Shown: positions 26,123 through 35,373 of the stretch, piece after piece
Layout: each line of letters opens with the position of its first letter
Position numbering within the stretch: the first letter of the stretch is position 1
Origin: Sphingomonadaceae bacterium
GTDB taxonomy: Bacteria > Pseudomonadota > Alphaproteobacteria > Sphingomonadales > Sphingomonadaceae
DNA length: 64,000 nt
Assembly (NCBI GenBank): GCA_025359445.1
Contig: JANYGB010000025.1
Span: forward strand, 23,791-87,790
Direction: 5' to 3'
The notes under the pieces: model-generated
Told to the model about the DNA's origin: nothing
Database searches by the model: none
What the model saw: only the letters and a program-made list of their open reading frames with translations
Translations under genes and position numbers: made by a program

Positions 26123-26884
26123 ATGTTGCAGCGATTGTGGGTAGCGGCGATGGCCGTGGTTCTGCTTGGCGGCTGCGGCCGTGGCGGCGAAGATTTTACC
26201 GTACGGATCGCGCGACCATCCGAACGGGTAATCCAGGAGCTTGGTCACGCCGGTCTTGACGGCGAAGTCAGCCGGCACTTCCCGGGGCTAAAGATCGAGC
26301 GGAGCGAACCGGCAGCAAACGAGGTACTTTACACCATTCCGGGAGACAACAACTTCCCGGCAGCAATTCACCTGACCTTTGAAGCAGTAGGCGGCGGCAA
26401 GGAAACCGTGGTCCATGCTGCGGTCGATGTCCCTTCGGTAAAAGTCGCGCTCAAAGGCAAGTCCAAGGTCATCAGTGAATTCAAGGTCGAGATTCTGCTG
26501 CGCGAATTGATCGAGAAGGTCGGAAAAAAACTTGAAATGGGGGGCGACACCATGCCCGAACGCAAAGAGATGTCGCAGCTTCTGACCGGGCTGGCAGTGG
26601 TAACCAATTCAAAGCAACTTACGCTTGCGCTCGATATGGAAAGAGACCCCGGCTGGTATCAGGGCGGTTTCGGTTCGTGGTATGATGGCGACGACAGTGG
26701 CTTCGGGACCCCGCCCGGCTATGGCAGCGCGCCGCGTGCCGAAGACCCGGCGGTCGCAGTACGCGAGCAGGAATACCGGGAACAGGAACGCATTGCCCGG
26801 GCATCTGCGCCGATGGACGACGCCGAAGGCGACGCAGCCCGCGGCTCCGATGCGCGCGGTACCCGCCCCACACCCGAGCAATAG
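26123..26884 (+). CDS. Uncharacterised lipoprotein, first of a tandem pair
   Basis: A 253-residue exported protein with lipobox VVLLGGC (Cys about residue 18). The mature part has a beta-rich region (TVRIARPSERVIQEL, YTIPGDNNFPAAIHLTF, TVVHAAVDVPSVKVAL), a helix FKVEILLRELIEKVGKKLE, then a low-complexity tail rich in Gly, Asp, Glu and Arg from about 180. There is no known domain. Parts of its beta region resemble the lipoprotein encoded next, suggesting a duplication. It is probably cotranscribed with that gene, 4 bases away. Confidence 0.75.
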   Translation: MLQRLWVAAMAVVLLGGCGRGGEDFTVRIARPSERVIQELGHAGLDGEVSRHFPGLKIERSEPAANEVLYTIPGDNNFPAAIHLTFEAVGGGKETVVHAAVDVPSVKVALKGKSKVISEFKVEILLRELIEKVGKKLEMGGDTMPERKEMSQLLTGLAVVTNSKQLTLALDMERDPGWYQGGFGSWYDGDDSGFGTPPGYGSAPRAEDPAVAVREQEYREQERIARASAPMDDAEGDAARGSDARGTRPTPEQ

Positions 26885-26888
26885 AGCG

Positions 26889-27503
26889 GTGCTGCGGTTA
26901 TTGCTGATCTTTGCGGCCGGACTGGCGCTGGCCGCCTGCGGCCGCAACAAGCCTGCCGATCTGGCTAATTACCAATTCAATGCTCCGGTTGCGCAAGTCG
27001 CCGCGAAGCTGGTCTCGCTGGGCGATGCGCACTCAAGGCTGAGCCGGATCGGCGCGCACCGCCTGCCGCTGGCGGTTGAAAGCACAATTAAAGATGGCGA
27101 AGGACGGGTGACGATCGCGGTCCCGGGCGGCACGGGCAAGCAGCCCGTCAAACTGACGTTCGCGATCACGCCTTACCTCGATGGCAAGTATACGATGGTC
27201 GCGCTGACCATGGAAGCGCGCGATCTTGAGGAGATCGACCTCGGTCCCGGACGCTTTGCCGGCACGAAAACCTTGGGCACGGGTTTCGGCGAAGCGCTGG
27301 GCAGCCTGGCCAGCGAAGTCAACCGGACTTACCACCGCGGCGACGCTTCAGATGAGTTTGACCGACTATTCGATCTGGCCGCCGCAACGGACGATCCAGC
27401 GTTGCGGGCGCGCGTGCTCAGCCGCGGCAAACAGGAAGGCAGCGTCGATTTCCTGTTCTTCGACCAGTCACCCAATGAGCGGTTCGGCAATACTGGTAAC
27501 TAG
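26889..27503 (+). CDS. Uncharacterised lipoprotein, second of a tandem pair
   Basis: About 204 residues from a GTG start. The signal peptide ends with lipobox LALAAC (Cys about residue 17), followed by YQFNAPVAQVAAKLVSLGD, VTIAVPGGTGKQPVKLTFAI and KYTMVALTMEARDLEEIDLG, then a helical C-terminus. The pattern of a beta strand, IPG or VPG turn and LTF strand recurs in the preceding gene. The start is chosen because it places the lipobox at the normal depth. Its stop overlaps the stop of the convergent quinone oxidoreductase gene. Confidence 0.72.
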   Translation: MLRLLLIFAAGLALAACGRNKPADLANYQFNAPVAQVAAKLVSLGDAHSRLSRIGAHRLPLAVESTIKDGEGRVTIAVPGGTGKQPVKLTFAITPYLDGKYTMVALTMEARDLEEIDLGPGRFAGTKTLGTGFGEALGSLASEVNRTYHRGDASDEFDRLFDLAAATDDPALRARVLSRGKQEGSVDFLFFDQSPNERFGNTGN

Positions 27504-28504
27504 CCGACCTTCAGCACAATCTTGCCGATGTGCGTGCCGCCTTCCATCCGGGCATGGGCTGCCGCGGCCTCGCCCAAGGGGAAAGTCTGGTCCATCACCG
27601 GGCGGATCACTCCGCCGGTTATCAGCGGCCAGGCCAGATTGCGGATTTCCTGCGCAAGCAGCGCCTTGAACTGGTTCGAGCGCGGGCGCAGCGTCGATCC
27701 GGTCAGGGTCAGGCGGTGGCGCATCACTTCGGCCATATTGATCGTCGCCTGCAGCCCGCCCTGAACCGCAATCGTAACATGACGGCCATCGTCGGCGAGG
27801 CATTTGAGGTTGCGCATCACATAGTCGCCCGCGACCATGTCGAGCACAATCTGAACGCCTTGCCCGCCGGTGATTCGCGCCACTTCTTCTACGAAATCGG
27901 CGCCTTTGTAATCGATCGCGTGATCGGCGCCGATCTTTAGCGCTGCCGCGCATTTATCTGCGCCGCCGCAGGTGACGATCACCGTCAACCCGAACGCCTT
28001 GCCGAGCATGATTGCCATCGACCCGATCCCGCTGGTGCCGCCATGGACCAGCAGCGTCTCGCCCTCCTTGGCCCAGCCGCGTTCGAACACATTGTGCCAC
28101 ACGGTAAACAATGTTTCGGGAATCGCCGCAGCCTGGTCGAGCGGGAGGTCATTCGGCACCAGCAGGCAAAGATCGGCAGCGGCGATGCAATAATCGGCAT
28201 ACCCCCCGCCTGACACCAATGCGCAGACGTTCCGGCCGAGCAGGTCCGAATCCGCACCATCGCCCAACCGTATGACTTCTCCGGAGATTTCCAGCCCAGG
28301 GATCGGTGAGGCACCGGGTGGCGGCGGGTAAAATCCTTGGCGCTGGATCACATCGGGGCGGTTAACTCCGGCGAATGCGACCCGGACCAGCACCTCGCCC
28401 GGGCCCGGCTGGGGCACGGGCGCATCGGCCAGCCGCAGCACTTCGGGTCCGCCAGGCGCGTCGAATCCCGCAACAGTCATAATTTCTGGAACAATATCAG
28501 GCAT
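27500..28504 (-). CDS. NAD(P)H-quinone oxidoreductase, zinc-free MDR family
   Basis: A 334-residue medium-chain reductase that would reduce quinones or other electrophiles with NADPH. Visible are VLVRVAFAGVNRPDVIQRQGFYPPPPGASPIPGLEISGEV (only the parts VNRPD and PGLEISGEV are diagnostic), the nucleotide fold LLVHGGTSGIGSMAIMLGKA near 145 and AIDYKGADFVEEV. The zinc-binding Cys set of alcohol dehydrogenases is absent. The ATG gives MPDIVPEIMTVAGFD. It converges with the tandem lipoprotein genes and diverges from the DUF1192 gene. Confidence 0.9.
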   Translation of the reverse strand: MPDIVPEIMTVAGFDAPGGPEVLRLADAPVPQPGPGEVLVRVAFAGVNRPDVIQRQGFYPPPPGASPIPGLEISGEVIRLGDGADSDLLGRNVCALVSGGGYADYCIAAADLCLLVPNDLPLDQAAAIPETLFTVWHNVFERGWAKEGETLLVHGGTSGIGSMAIMLGKAFGLTVIVTCGGADKCAAALKIGADHAIDYKGADFVEEVARITGGQGVQIVLDMVAGDYVMRNLKCLADDGRHVTIAVQGGLQATINMAEVMRHRLTLTGSTLRPRSNQFKALLAQEIRNLAWPLITGGVIRPVMDQTFPLGEAAAAHARMEGGTHIGKIVLKVG

Positions 28505-28597
28505 TTACAAATCCCTGTTGCATCTTGGCCACGCGCTCACAGCCCTAACGTCTAGCCATGTTGACAGCAAGGCCATCCCGTCCGATTCTGCCCCGCA

Positions 28598-28798
28598 ATG
28601 GAAGATGACCTCCCCCGGGCCAAGGTCGACGCCGCCGGCCTGCTTTCTGCGGAAAGCCTCGATCCCTATTCGGTGAGCGAGCTGGGTGAACGTATCGCAT
28701 TGCTCGAGGCCGAGATCGCCCGGATCAAGTCGCACCGCGACAAGGCCGCCGCGCACCGCGCCGCCGCCGATATGCTGTTCGGGGGCAAATCGACCTGA
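28598..28798 (+). CDS. DUF1192 family small protein
   Basis: A 66-residue cytoplasmic protein of the alphaproteobacterial DUF1192 family. Typical is an N-terminal MEDDLPR, then LDPYSVSELGERIALLEAEIARIK, a short coiled coil ending with RAAADMLF. The function is unknown. It is divergent from the quinone oxidoreductase gene with a 93-base gap and lies upstream of clpA, separated by 163 bases with their own promoter-like repeats. Confidence 0.88.
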   Translation: MEDDLPRAKVDAAGLLSAESLDPYSVSELGERIALLEAEIARIKSHRDKAAAHRAAADMLFGGKST

Positions 28799-28836
28799 TG
28801 GAACTGATCCAGTCTTTTCGCCGGCGCGAAGCGTAC

Positions 28837-28859
28837 CCATATAGGGGTAGCCATATAGG
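28837..28859 (+). repeat. Direct repeat of CCATATAGG in the clpA upstream region
   Basis: Two identical 9-bp copies at 28837-28845 and 28851-28859, offset 14 bases, each nearly self-complementary, followed by GGGTTAACC. They lie about 100 bases before the clpA ATG and could be regulator sites or part of promoter hexamers. Confidence 0.35.
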
Positions 28860-28961
28860 TTGGGTTAACCACACAGCTTCATATTCTCAGGCAACGCCAA
28901 ATACACCAGTCGGCCAAGTACACTGATCAAAGCGCTTACCCCTCTTTTGAGAGACCCCTAA

Positions 28962-31331
28962 ATGCCCAGTTTCGCCCAGAGCCTTGAAAAAACGTTGCAC
29001 ACCGCGCTCGCCAATGCATCCGAGCGCAGCCACGAGTATGCGACGCTGGAGCACTTGTTGCTCGCGCTGATCGAAGACGCGGACGCGATGCAGGTGATGG
29101 AAGCTTGCGGAGTTGACCTGGGCGAGCTGGGCGAAGTGGTGAAACAGTACCTCGACCAGGAATACCAGTCGCTCAAAACGCAGGAGAAGGGCGATCCATC
29201 GCCCACCGCCGGGTTCCAGCGGGTGATCCAGCGCGCGATCCTGCATGTCCAGTCATCGGGCAAGGATACCGTTACCGGCGCCAACGTGCTGGTTGCGCTG
29301 TTTTCCGAGCGTGACAGCTATGCGGTCTATTTTCTCCAGCAGCAGGACATGACCCGGCTCGATGCGGTCAGCTATATCAGCCACGGGATCGGCAAGGGCG
29401 GCAAGCGGATCGAGGACCGCACTCCCAAGGGGATCGAAACCGAAACCCCGCAGGCCGAGGAAAAGAGCACGAGCAAGGACAGCAAGAAGGATTCCGCGCT
29501 CGACCAGTTCACCGTCAACCTCAACGAAAAGGCGCTGGCCGGCAAGATCGATCCCTTGATCGGGCGCGGCCCCGAGGTCGATCGCACGATTCAGATCCTG
29601 TGCCGTCGTTCCAAGAACAACCCGCTCTATGTCGGCGATCCGGGCGTGGGCAAGACCGCCATCGCCGAGGGACTGGCGCGCAAGATCATCGAGGGCGATG
29701 TGCCCGAGGTGCTGACCAAAGCGGTGATCTATTCGCTCGACATGGGCGCATTGCTGGCGGGAACGCGGTATCGCGGCGATTTTGAAGAGCGGCTCAAGCA
29801 AGTCGTCAACGAGCTGGAAAAGATGCCCGATGCGGTGCTGTTTATCGACGAGATCCACACCGTAATTGGTGCTGGCGCGACCAGCGGCGGGGCGATGGAT
29901 GCCTCGAACCTGCTCAAGCCGGCGCTGAGCGGCGGCACAATCCGCTGCATCGGCTCGACCACTTACAAGGAATTCCGCAATCACTTCGAAAAGGACCGCG
30001 CGCTGCTGCGCCGTTTCCAGAAGATTGACGTCAACGAACCCACGGTCGAGGATACGATCAAGATTCTCAAGGGACTGCGCAGCGCCTTCGAGGAGCATCA
30101 CAAGGTCAAGTACACCCCCGAGGCGATCAAGACCGCGGTCGAGCTTTCGGCGCGCTACATCAATGACCGCAAATTGCCCGACAAAGCGATCGACGTGATC
30201 GACGAAGTTGGCGCGATGCAGATGCTGGTGCCGCCATCGAAGCGCAAGAAGATCATTACCGCGCGCGAGATCGAGGCGGTAATCGCCACGATGGCGCGCA
30301 TTCCGCCCAAGTCGGTATCGTCCGACGACCGGCAGGCGCTCGAACATCTCGGCCGCGACCTGAAGCGGGTCGTGTTCGGGCAGGATCAGGCGATTGAAGT
30401 GCTGTCGAGCGCGATGAAATTGAGCCGCGCGGGACTGCGCGATCCCGAAAAGCCGATCGGTTCGTTCCTGTTCTCAGGACCAACCGGGGTCGGCAAGACC
30501 GAGGTTGCCAAGCAGCTTGCAAGCATCATGGGCATCCCGATCCAGCGCTTCGACATGTCCGAATATATGGAGCGTCACTCGGTCAGCCGGCTGATTGGCG
30601 CGCCTCCGGGCTATGTCGGTTACGATCAGGGCGGTTTGCTGACCGATGCGATCGACCAGCAGCCGCACTGCGTGCTGCTGCTCGACGAGATCGAGAAGGC
30701 GCATCCTGATCTGTTCAACATCTTGCTGCAGGTGATGGACAACGGACGGCTGACCGATCACCACGGCAAGACGGTCGATTTCCGCAACGTCGTGCTGATC
30801 ATGACCACCAATGCCGGGGCGAGCGACATGGCGCGCAACGGGATCGGGTTTGGCGATGTGTCAAAGGCCGATGCCGGCGACGAAGCGGTCAAACGCATGT
30901 TCAGCCCCGAATTCCGCAACCGGCTCGATGCAACCGTGCCGTTTGCCTATCTTGGCACCGATGTGGTCGGCCGGGTGGTCGAAAAGTTCGTGCTCCAGCT
31001 CGAACTGCAACTGGCTGACCAGAACGTCCACATCCAGTTCGACAGCGATGCGCGCGAATGGCTGGCAGCACGCGGTTACGACAAGTTGTTCGGGGCGCGG
31101 CCAATGGCCCGCCTGATCCAGGACAAGGTCAAGCAGCCGCTGGCCGAAGAGCTGCTGTTCGGCAAGTTGCGGCACGGCGGCGAAGTGCATGTCACGGTCA
31201 AGGATAAGGTGCTGTCGTTCGAAATGGCACCAGCACCGCCCAAGCTGGTAAAATCCAAAAAAGCCGCGCCCAAAGCGGTTGCTAAACGCAAGCCCAAGAC
31301 TGCGTCCGAACCGAGCGGCGAAACCGACTGA
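28962..31331 (+). CDS. clpA: ATP-dependent Clp protease ATP-binding subunit ClpA
   Basis: An AAA+ unfoldase that feeds substrates to ClpP. Among 789 residues: the N-domain (about 1-145, LEHLLLALIEDADAM), AAA1 with Walker A GDPGVGKTAIAEG, Walker B VLFIDEIHTVIGAG, and AAA2 with GPTGVGKTEVAKQ, LLLDEIEKAHPDLF. A ClpP-docking loop is present in NGIGFGDV. A Lys/Ala-rich extension (KSKKAAPKAVAKRKPK) ends the protein. The usual partner clpS is not adjacent. The ATG follows GAGAGACCCCTAA. Confidence 0.96.
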   Translation: MPSFAQSLEKTLHTALANASERSHEYATLEHLLLALIEDADAMQVMEACGVDLGELGEVVKQYLDQEYQSLKTQEKGDPSPTAGFQRVIQRAILHVQSSGKDTVTGANVLVALFSERDSYAVYFLQQQDMTRLDAVSYISHGIGKGGKRIEDRTPKGIETETPQAEEKSTSKDSKKDSALDQFTVNLNEKALAGKIDPLIGRGPEVDRTIQILCRRSKNNPLYVGDPGVGKTAIAEGLARKIIEGDVPEVLTKAVIYSLDMGALLAGTRYRGDFEERLKQVVNELEKMPDAVLFIDEIHTVIGAGATSGGAMDASNLLKPALSGGTIRCIGSTTYKEFRNHFEKDRALLRRFQKIDVNEPTVEDTIKILKGLRSAFEEHHKVKYTPEAIKTAVELSARYINDRKLPDKAIDVIDEVGAMQMLVPPSKRKKIITAREIEAVIATMARIPPKSVSSDDRQALEHLGRDLKRVVFGQDQAIEVLSSAMKLSRAGLRDPEKPIGSFLFSGPTGVGKTEVAKQLASIMGIPIQRFDMSEYMERHSVSRLIGAPPGYVGYDQGGLLTDAIDQQPHCVLLLDEIEKAHPDLFNILLQVMDNGRLTDHHGKTVDFRNVVLIMTTNAGASDMARNGIGFGDVSKADAGDEAVKRMFSPEFRNRLDATVPFAYLGTDVVGRVVEKFVLQLELQLADQNVHIQFDSDAREWLAARGYDKLFGARPMARLIQDKVKQPLAEELLFGKLRHGGEVHVTVKDKVLSFEMAPAPPKLVKSKKAAPKAVAKRKPKTASEPSGETD

Positions 31332-31365
31332 CCGGTACCAGGCGATCAAGCGGTAACTTGCGCGG

Positions 31366-32007
31366 ATGCAAACCCTCGATCAGCCGCGCCGCCGTCTTGC
31401 CATGGCGCTAGCTGCGCTGGCCGGATTTGTCGATGCGGCGGGCTATCTTTCGGCTGACCGCTATTTCGTCTCTTTCATGTCGGGCAACACCACCCGGCTT
31501 GGGGTCGAACTGGCACGGCAACCGAGCGCCGCGCTGTTGCCAGCGCTGCTGGCCTTGGCCTTTGTCGCCGGGGTCGTCGGCGGTGCGCTGCTGACCGGCA
31601 AGCTGAAGCGTCGTCACAAACCGCCATTGCTGCTGCTGGTTGCGGCGCTGCTGGGAACTGGCGCAGCACTGGGCGGCGCAGGTTATTCGCGCGCGGCCCT
31701 GCTCGCTTTGGCAGCGGCAATGGGCGCGCTTAACAACAGCTTCCAGCGGGACGGCCAGGTCGCCGTCGGACTAACCTACATGACGGGCGCGCTGGTCAAA
31801 ATGGGCCAAGGGCTCGCGGCCCGGCTCCAGCACCGCGTTACCGAGCCATGGGCCGATTGGCTAATGTTATGGCTGGCACTGGCTGCTGGAGCGACACTCG
31901 GCGCACTGACATTCCAAACTTGGCCAGCGCTGACTTTCTGGCTTGCCGCGCTGATCGCCGCCCTGCTGGCTGTAGCAGCTTTGGTTATCCCGGAGCGCAC
32001 CGCTTAG
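31366..32007 (+). CDS. DUF1275 (YoaK) family membrane protein
   Basis: A 213-residue inner-membrane protein with six or so hydrophobic segments. Family features are GFVDAAGYLSADRYFVSFMSGNTTRLG at the start and GALNNSFQRDGQVAVGLTYMTGALVKMGQGLA in the middle. The function is unknown. It follows clpA by 34 bases and may be cotranscribed. Its stop overlaps that of the convergent carbonic anhydrase-like gene. Confidence 0.9.
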   Translation: MQTLDQPRRRLAMALAALAGFVDAAGYLSADRYFVSFMSGNTTRLGVELARQPSAALLPALLALAFVAGVVGGALLTGKLKRRHKPPLLLLVAALLGTGAALGGAGYSRAALLALAAAMGALNNSFQRDGQVAVGLTYMTGALVKMGQGLAARLQHRVTEPWADWLMLWLALAAGATLGALTFQTWPALTFWLAALIAALLAVAALVIPERTA

Positions 32008-32558
32008 TCATACAACGCGCGGTGGTGCTTCGCGTTCTCGACATAGTGGCCCACGCCCAGTTGCAGCCCGGCGATCATCCGGTCATCCAGATCGCGCATG
32101 AAGGTCGCGGGGCGGCCGCTCCACAATTGGCGCGCGGGGATGCGTTTGCCCGGGGCCAGCAGAGCCCCGGCCGCGAGCATCGCTTCACCCTCGATCACAC
32201 AGCCGTTCATCGTCTGCGCAGCGAACCCGACAAAGCCCTTGTCTTCGATCACCGTGCCGTGGATCATCGCCATGTGGCCGATCAGCACATCGTCGCCGAT
32301 CAGCGTCGGGAAGCCTTCGGGCCGCCCCGGCAAGGGCCCATCACAATGGATCACGCTGCCATCCTGTATATTGCTGCGCGCGCCGATCACGATCCGGGTC
32401 ACGTCGCCGCGCAGCACGCAATTGTACCAGATCGACGCGTCCGGCCCGATCTCGACATCGCCGATGATCCGGCAGCCCGGCGCGATAAAAGCGCTGTCGT
32501 GAATGCGCGGCGACTTGCCGTGGATCGCGACGATGGTTGTGTCAGGGCGGTTGGTCAT
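32004..32558 (-). CDS. Gamma carbonic anhydrase family protein (YrdA/PaaY-like)
   Basis: A 184-residue left-handed beta-helix hexapeptide-repeat protein. The repeats run from about residue 20 (SAFIAPGCRIIGDVEIGPDASIW) to 150. Likely metal ligands are His residues in VIHCDGPL and GHMAMIHGTVIED. Family members include carbonic anhydrases and thioesterases, so activity is uncertain. Its ATG abuts the end of the preceding membrane/spermidine-synthase-like gene, sharing one base, so the two are coupled. Confidence 0.9.
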   Translation of the reverse strand: MTNRPDTTIVAIHGKSPRIHDSAFIAPGCRIIGDVEIGPDASIWYNCVLRGDVTRIVIGARSNIQDGSVIHCDGPLPGRPEGFPTLIGDDVLIGHMAMIHGTVIEDKGFVGFAAQTMNGCVIEGEAMLAAGALLAPGKRIPARQLWSGRPATFMRDLDDRMIAGLQLGVGHYVENAKHHRALYD

Positions 32559-34816
32559 CAGCGCATTCCCAAAAAGTTGTACCAGGTTACATAGGGCAGG
32601 AACGAGGCATAGTCATCGCGCCAAACGGTGGGCGCGGGCGGACCCAGCGCGCGCCATGGGCTATCGGGATCAAGTGCCTTGATCGCTGCGATCTGCGCCG
32701 GATCGCGGCTGACTGCCACCCAGCTGGTTGCCCAGTAATCGGTATCGGCCTGCGGGTTATCGTCACGCAGCGCGGCTGACAAACCGCGCGACTTGAGTTC
32801 CGCCGCCAGCGCCGGTTCAAGATCGATGAAGTTGTTCGAGATGTGGACCATCATCACGCCATTGGGGCTGAGCGCATCGAGATAGACCCCGAACGCTTCG
32901 TGCGTGAACAGGTGCATCGGCACCGAATCAGACGAAAACGCATCGATCGCGAGTAGATCGAAACTGCCGCGCGGGGTCTTGGCCAATTCAAGCCGGGCAT
33001 CGCCCAGCGTCACTTTGGCCTGCGGCGCGCACAGCGGCAGGTAAGTGAAGGTGCCGTTGGTCGAAAGCCGCAGCACCGCCGGGTCGATTTCGAAAATGGT
33101 CCACGGCTGGTCGCCTTGCGCAAAGCAGGCGAGTGTGCCGGTACCAAGACCGAGCACACCAATGCGGGCGTGCGGCCCAATCAGCGCGCGCGCATTGCCG
33201 AACACGATAGCTACGCCCGAGCCGGGTCCGTAATAGGCCAATGGCGTGCGGCGGCGGATCGGATCGGTCGATTGCTCGCCGTGCAAGGTGGTGCCGTGAA
33301 GCATCGTGCGCAGCTTGTCCTTGGGATAGGTCCGAACGGTATAGATCCCGAAGTAGCTACGGGTGCGCAAGCCAGCGCGCGTATCGACCAGGGTATCGTA
33401 GCCGCCTTGCGCGAGCATCAGGGCGATCAGGAACGACATCGCCGCCCATCGCCACGGCACCAGTGCCAGTCCCAGCACAGCCGCTGCGCCGCCCAGCGGC
33501 CAGCGCAAATAGCGCGAATCGACGTAGAGATTGGCTTGATAGAGCTGCCAGACGAGCACACCGCCGGTGGCCAGCAGAGCCGCCAATACCGCGAGTCGTA
33601 ATTCGGGTTCGATCCGCGCGAAGTGCCGCCAATCGGGCAGAGCGCCGCGCGGCAGGAGCAGCGCTGCGGCGAGGATCAGCAGCGGATATTCCCACACCCA
33701 ATCGAATGCGATCGGCGCTATCAGCGCGGTGAACACCCCGCCCAAGGCTCCGCCGGAAGACATTGCGAGGTACAACGTCGTCAGCTGCTCGGGCGCGGGG
33801 CGCAGATCGTAAAGCCGGGCGTGGAGCGCCGTGCAGACGAGGAACAGCAAAACCACGCTGCACACCAGCGGCACCAGTCCCATCCAGCCGTAAGAGACCA
33901 TCGCCATTCCGCCAACTGACAGCATCCCGGCCCAGGCCAGCGCAGAGATGATCCGGGCCGGACCGCGCCGGTCGGCAAAAGCAAAGGTGAAGCTGAGCAG
34001 GTAAACCCCCAGCGGCATCACCCACAGCAGCGGCATTGCGAAGATATCGGTAGTAAGGTGCGTGGTGGTGGACAGCATCAGTCCCGAGGGAACGGCTGCA
34101 AGGACAATCCACAGCGCGATCCGGCGGCGCGGAATCGGGGCGCTTTTCGAGCTATCCGGTATCATGTTACCGGGAATTTGCATGGCCCAGCGCGTCCGCG
34201 CGCACAGGCCGATCAGAACCAGCAGCACCAAATAGCTGCCGCTCCATAGCCACGCCTGCTGACGCAGCGCGAGCCACGGCTCGGCGAGCAGCGGATACGC
34301 AATAAGCCCACCAAAGCTGCCGAGGTTCGATGCCGCATAAAGTGCCCACGGCTGCCGCGCCTGCGGGTGCATGGCGTACCAGCGCTGCATCAGCGGGGCT
34401 TGCGCCGAGACAGCAAAAAACACCGGGCCGACACTCAATGCGAGCAGTAGCGGCACCCACCACACCTCGTTGCCCGGTGCGGCCGGAGCCAGATTGGCGA
34501 GGCTGACCGGCAAAGTCAGCGCAGCGAGCGCAAACAGGCCGAGGTGGATTGCTGCCTGCCGCCGCAGCGGCCAGCGTGACAACCGATGCGCGTAATAATA
34601 CCCGCCGAGCAGCAGCGCCTGATAGACCAGCATCGCGCTGTTCCAGACATTGGGCGCGCCGCCGAGCCGGGGCAGCGCCATTCGCGCGACCATCGGCTGG
34701 ATCAGAAACAACAGAAAGCTGCCGGTCAGGATCGTGGCCGCAAACAGCGCGCGGGCCGGACGGCTGGCGGTAGGGGCTCCGGTCATGAACTTCGCGCCGC
34801 TGGCAGTTACAGTCAT
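32558..34816 (-). CDS. Fused membrane transporter-like / spermidine synthase-like protein
   Basis: About 752 residues. The N-terminal 500 hold about 13 hydrophobic helices (FAATILTGSFLLFLIQPMVA, with PLMQRWYAMHPQAR between). The C-terminal 230 form a spermidine-synthase-like methyltransferase fold with IGVLGLGTGTLACFAQ, FEIDPAVLRLS and LLAIDAFSSDSVPMHLFTHEAF. The family is often labelled fused MFS/spermidine synthase; its substrate is unknown, and polyamine synthesis is not established. The ATG overlaps the GNAT stop (TGATG), which sets the start. Confidence 0.88.
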   Translation of the reverse strand: MTVTASGAKFMTGAPTASRPARALFAATILTGSFLLFLIQPMVARMALPRLGGAPNVWNSAMLVYQALLLGGYYYAHRLSRWPLRRQAAIHLGLFALAALTLPVSLANLAPAAPGNEVWWVPLLLALSVGPVFFAVSAQAPLMQRWYAMHPQARQPWALYAASNLGSFGGLIAYPLLAEPWLALRQQAWLWSGSYLVLLVLIGLCARTRWAMQIPGNMIPDSSKSAPIPRRRIALWIVLAAVPSGLMLSTTTHLTTDIFAMPLLWVMPLGVYLLSFTFAFADRRGPARIISALAWAGMLSVGGMAMVSYGWMGLVPLVCSVVLLFLVCTALHARLYDLRPAPEQLTTLYLAMSSGGALGGVFTALIAPIAFDWVWEYPLLILAAALLLPRGALPDWRHFARIEPELRLAVLAALLATGGVLVWQLYQANLYVDSRYLRWPLGGAAAVLGLALVPWRWAAMSFLIALMLAQGGYDTLVDTRAGLRTRSYFGIYTVRTYPKDKLRTMLHGTTLHGEQSTDPIRRRTPLAYYGPGSGVAIVFGNARALIGPHARIGVLGLGTGTLACFAQGDQPWTIFEIDPAVLRLSTNGTFTYLPLCAPQAKVTLGDARLELAKTPRGSFDLLAIDAFSSDSVPMHLFTHEAFGVYLDALSPNGVMMVHISNNFIDLEPALAAELKSRGLSAALRDDNPQADTDYWATSWVAVSRDPAQIAAIKALDPDSPWRALGPPAPTVWRDDYASFLPYVTWYNFLGMR

Positions 34817-35373
34817 CAGCGCGGTTCCCAAGCGACCTTGTCGATCGAGTAGACGATTGCCGGGTTCAGAGGTTCGGCGAAACGCGGGTCGACGTAATCG
34901 AGATCCATCCTACGGGTCATGCCCAGCCGCTCCATTAAGCCCCAACTGGCAGTGTTGCCCGGGACCGTGAGCGCGACCACGCGATCGGCACCGAACCGCT
35001 CGAACGCTACATCCAGCGTCGCGATCGCGGCTTCCTTGGCGTACCCTTGGCCCCACACATCCTCGCGCAGGCGCCAGCCTGCCTCGATTTCCCCGGGGAC
35101 CGTCGAGCCCGGCGCGTCGGCTCGCTTGAGACCGCAAAATCCGAGTATCGTGCCATCATGCTTGCGTTCGACGATCCAGAAGCAAAAGCCGTTCTCAGCG
35201 CTGCAGCTCGCGATTCGGCCAAGCATCGCCTGCTGCTTGGCTTCGTCCATGACGCCGTCGAGCCAGCGCATCACCGCTGGCGTATTCGTGTTTTGGAAAA
35301 ACAGCCTGGCGTCGGTTTCTTGCCAATCGCGCAGGACCAGCCGCTCGGTCTCAAGCTTGAATTCGTCTGCCAC
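34816..35373 (-). CDS. GNAT family N-acetyltransferase (RimJ/RimL-like), second of a pair
   Basis: A 185-residue acetyltransferase: LETERLVLRDWQETDARLFF at the start, GFCGLKRADAPGS, acetyl-CoA loop EDVWGQGYAKEAAIATLDVAFE and a conserved NTASWGLMERLGM before the end. It resembles RimJ/RimL-type enzymes, which modify protein N-termini or small metabolites; the acceptor is unknown. I chose a GTG giving VADEFKLETERL, which overlaps the preceding GNAT by 23 bases; the frame is open 81 bases further upstream. Confidence 0.87.
   Translation of the reverse strand: MADEFKLETERLVLRDWQETDARLFFQNTNTPAVMRWLDGVMDEAKQQAMLGRIASCSAENGFCFWIVERKHDGTILGFCGLKRADAPGSTVPGEIEAGWRLREDVWGQGYAKEAAIATLDVAFERFGADRVVALTVPGNTASWGLMERLGMTRRMDLDYVDPRFAEPLNPAIVYSIDKVAWEPR

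Noticed and set aside
29253..30347. 364-codon minus-strand ORF inside clpA
   Set aside because: Shadow of the ClpA coding frame; no ribosome site or family features.
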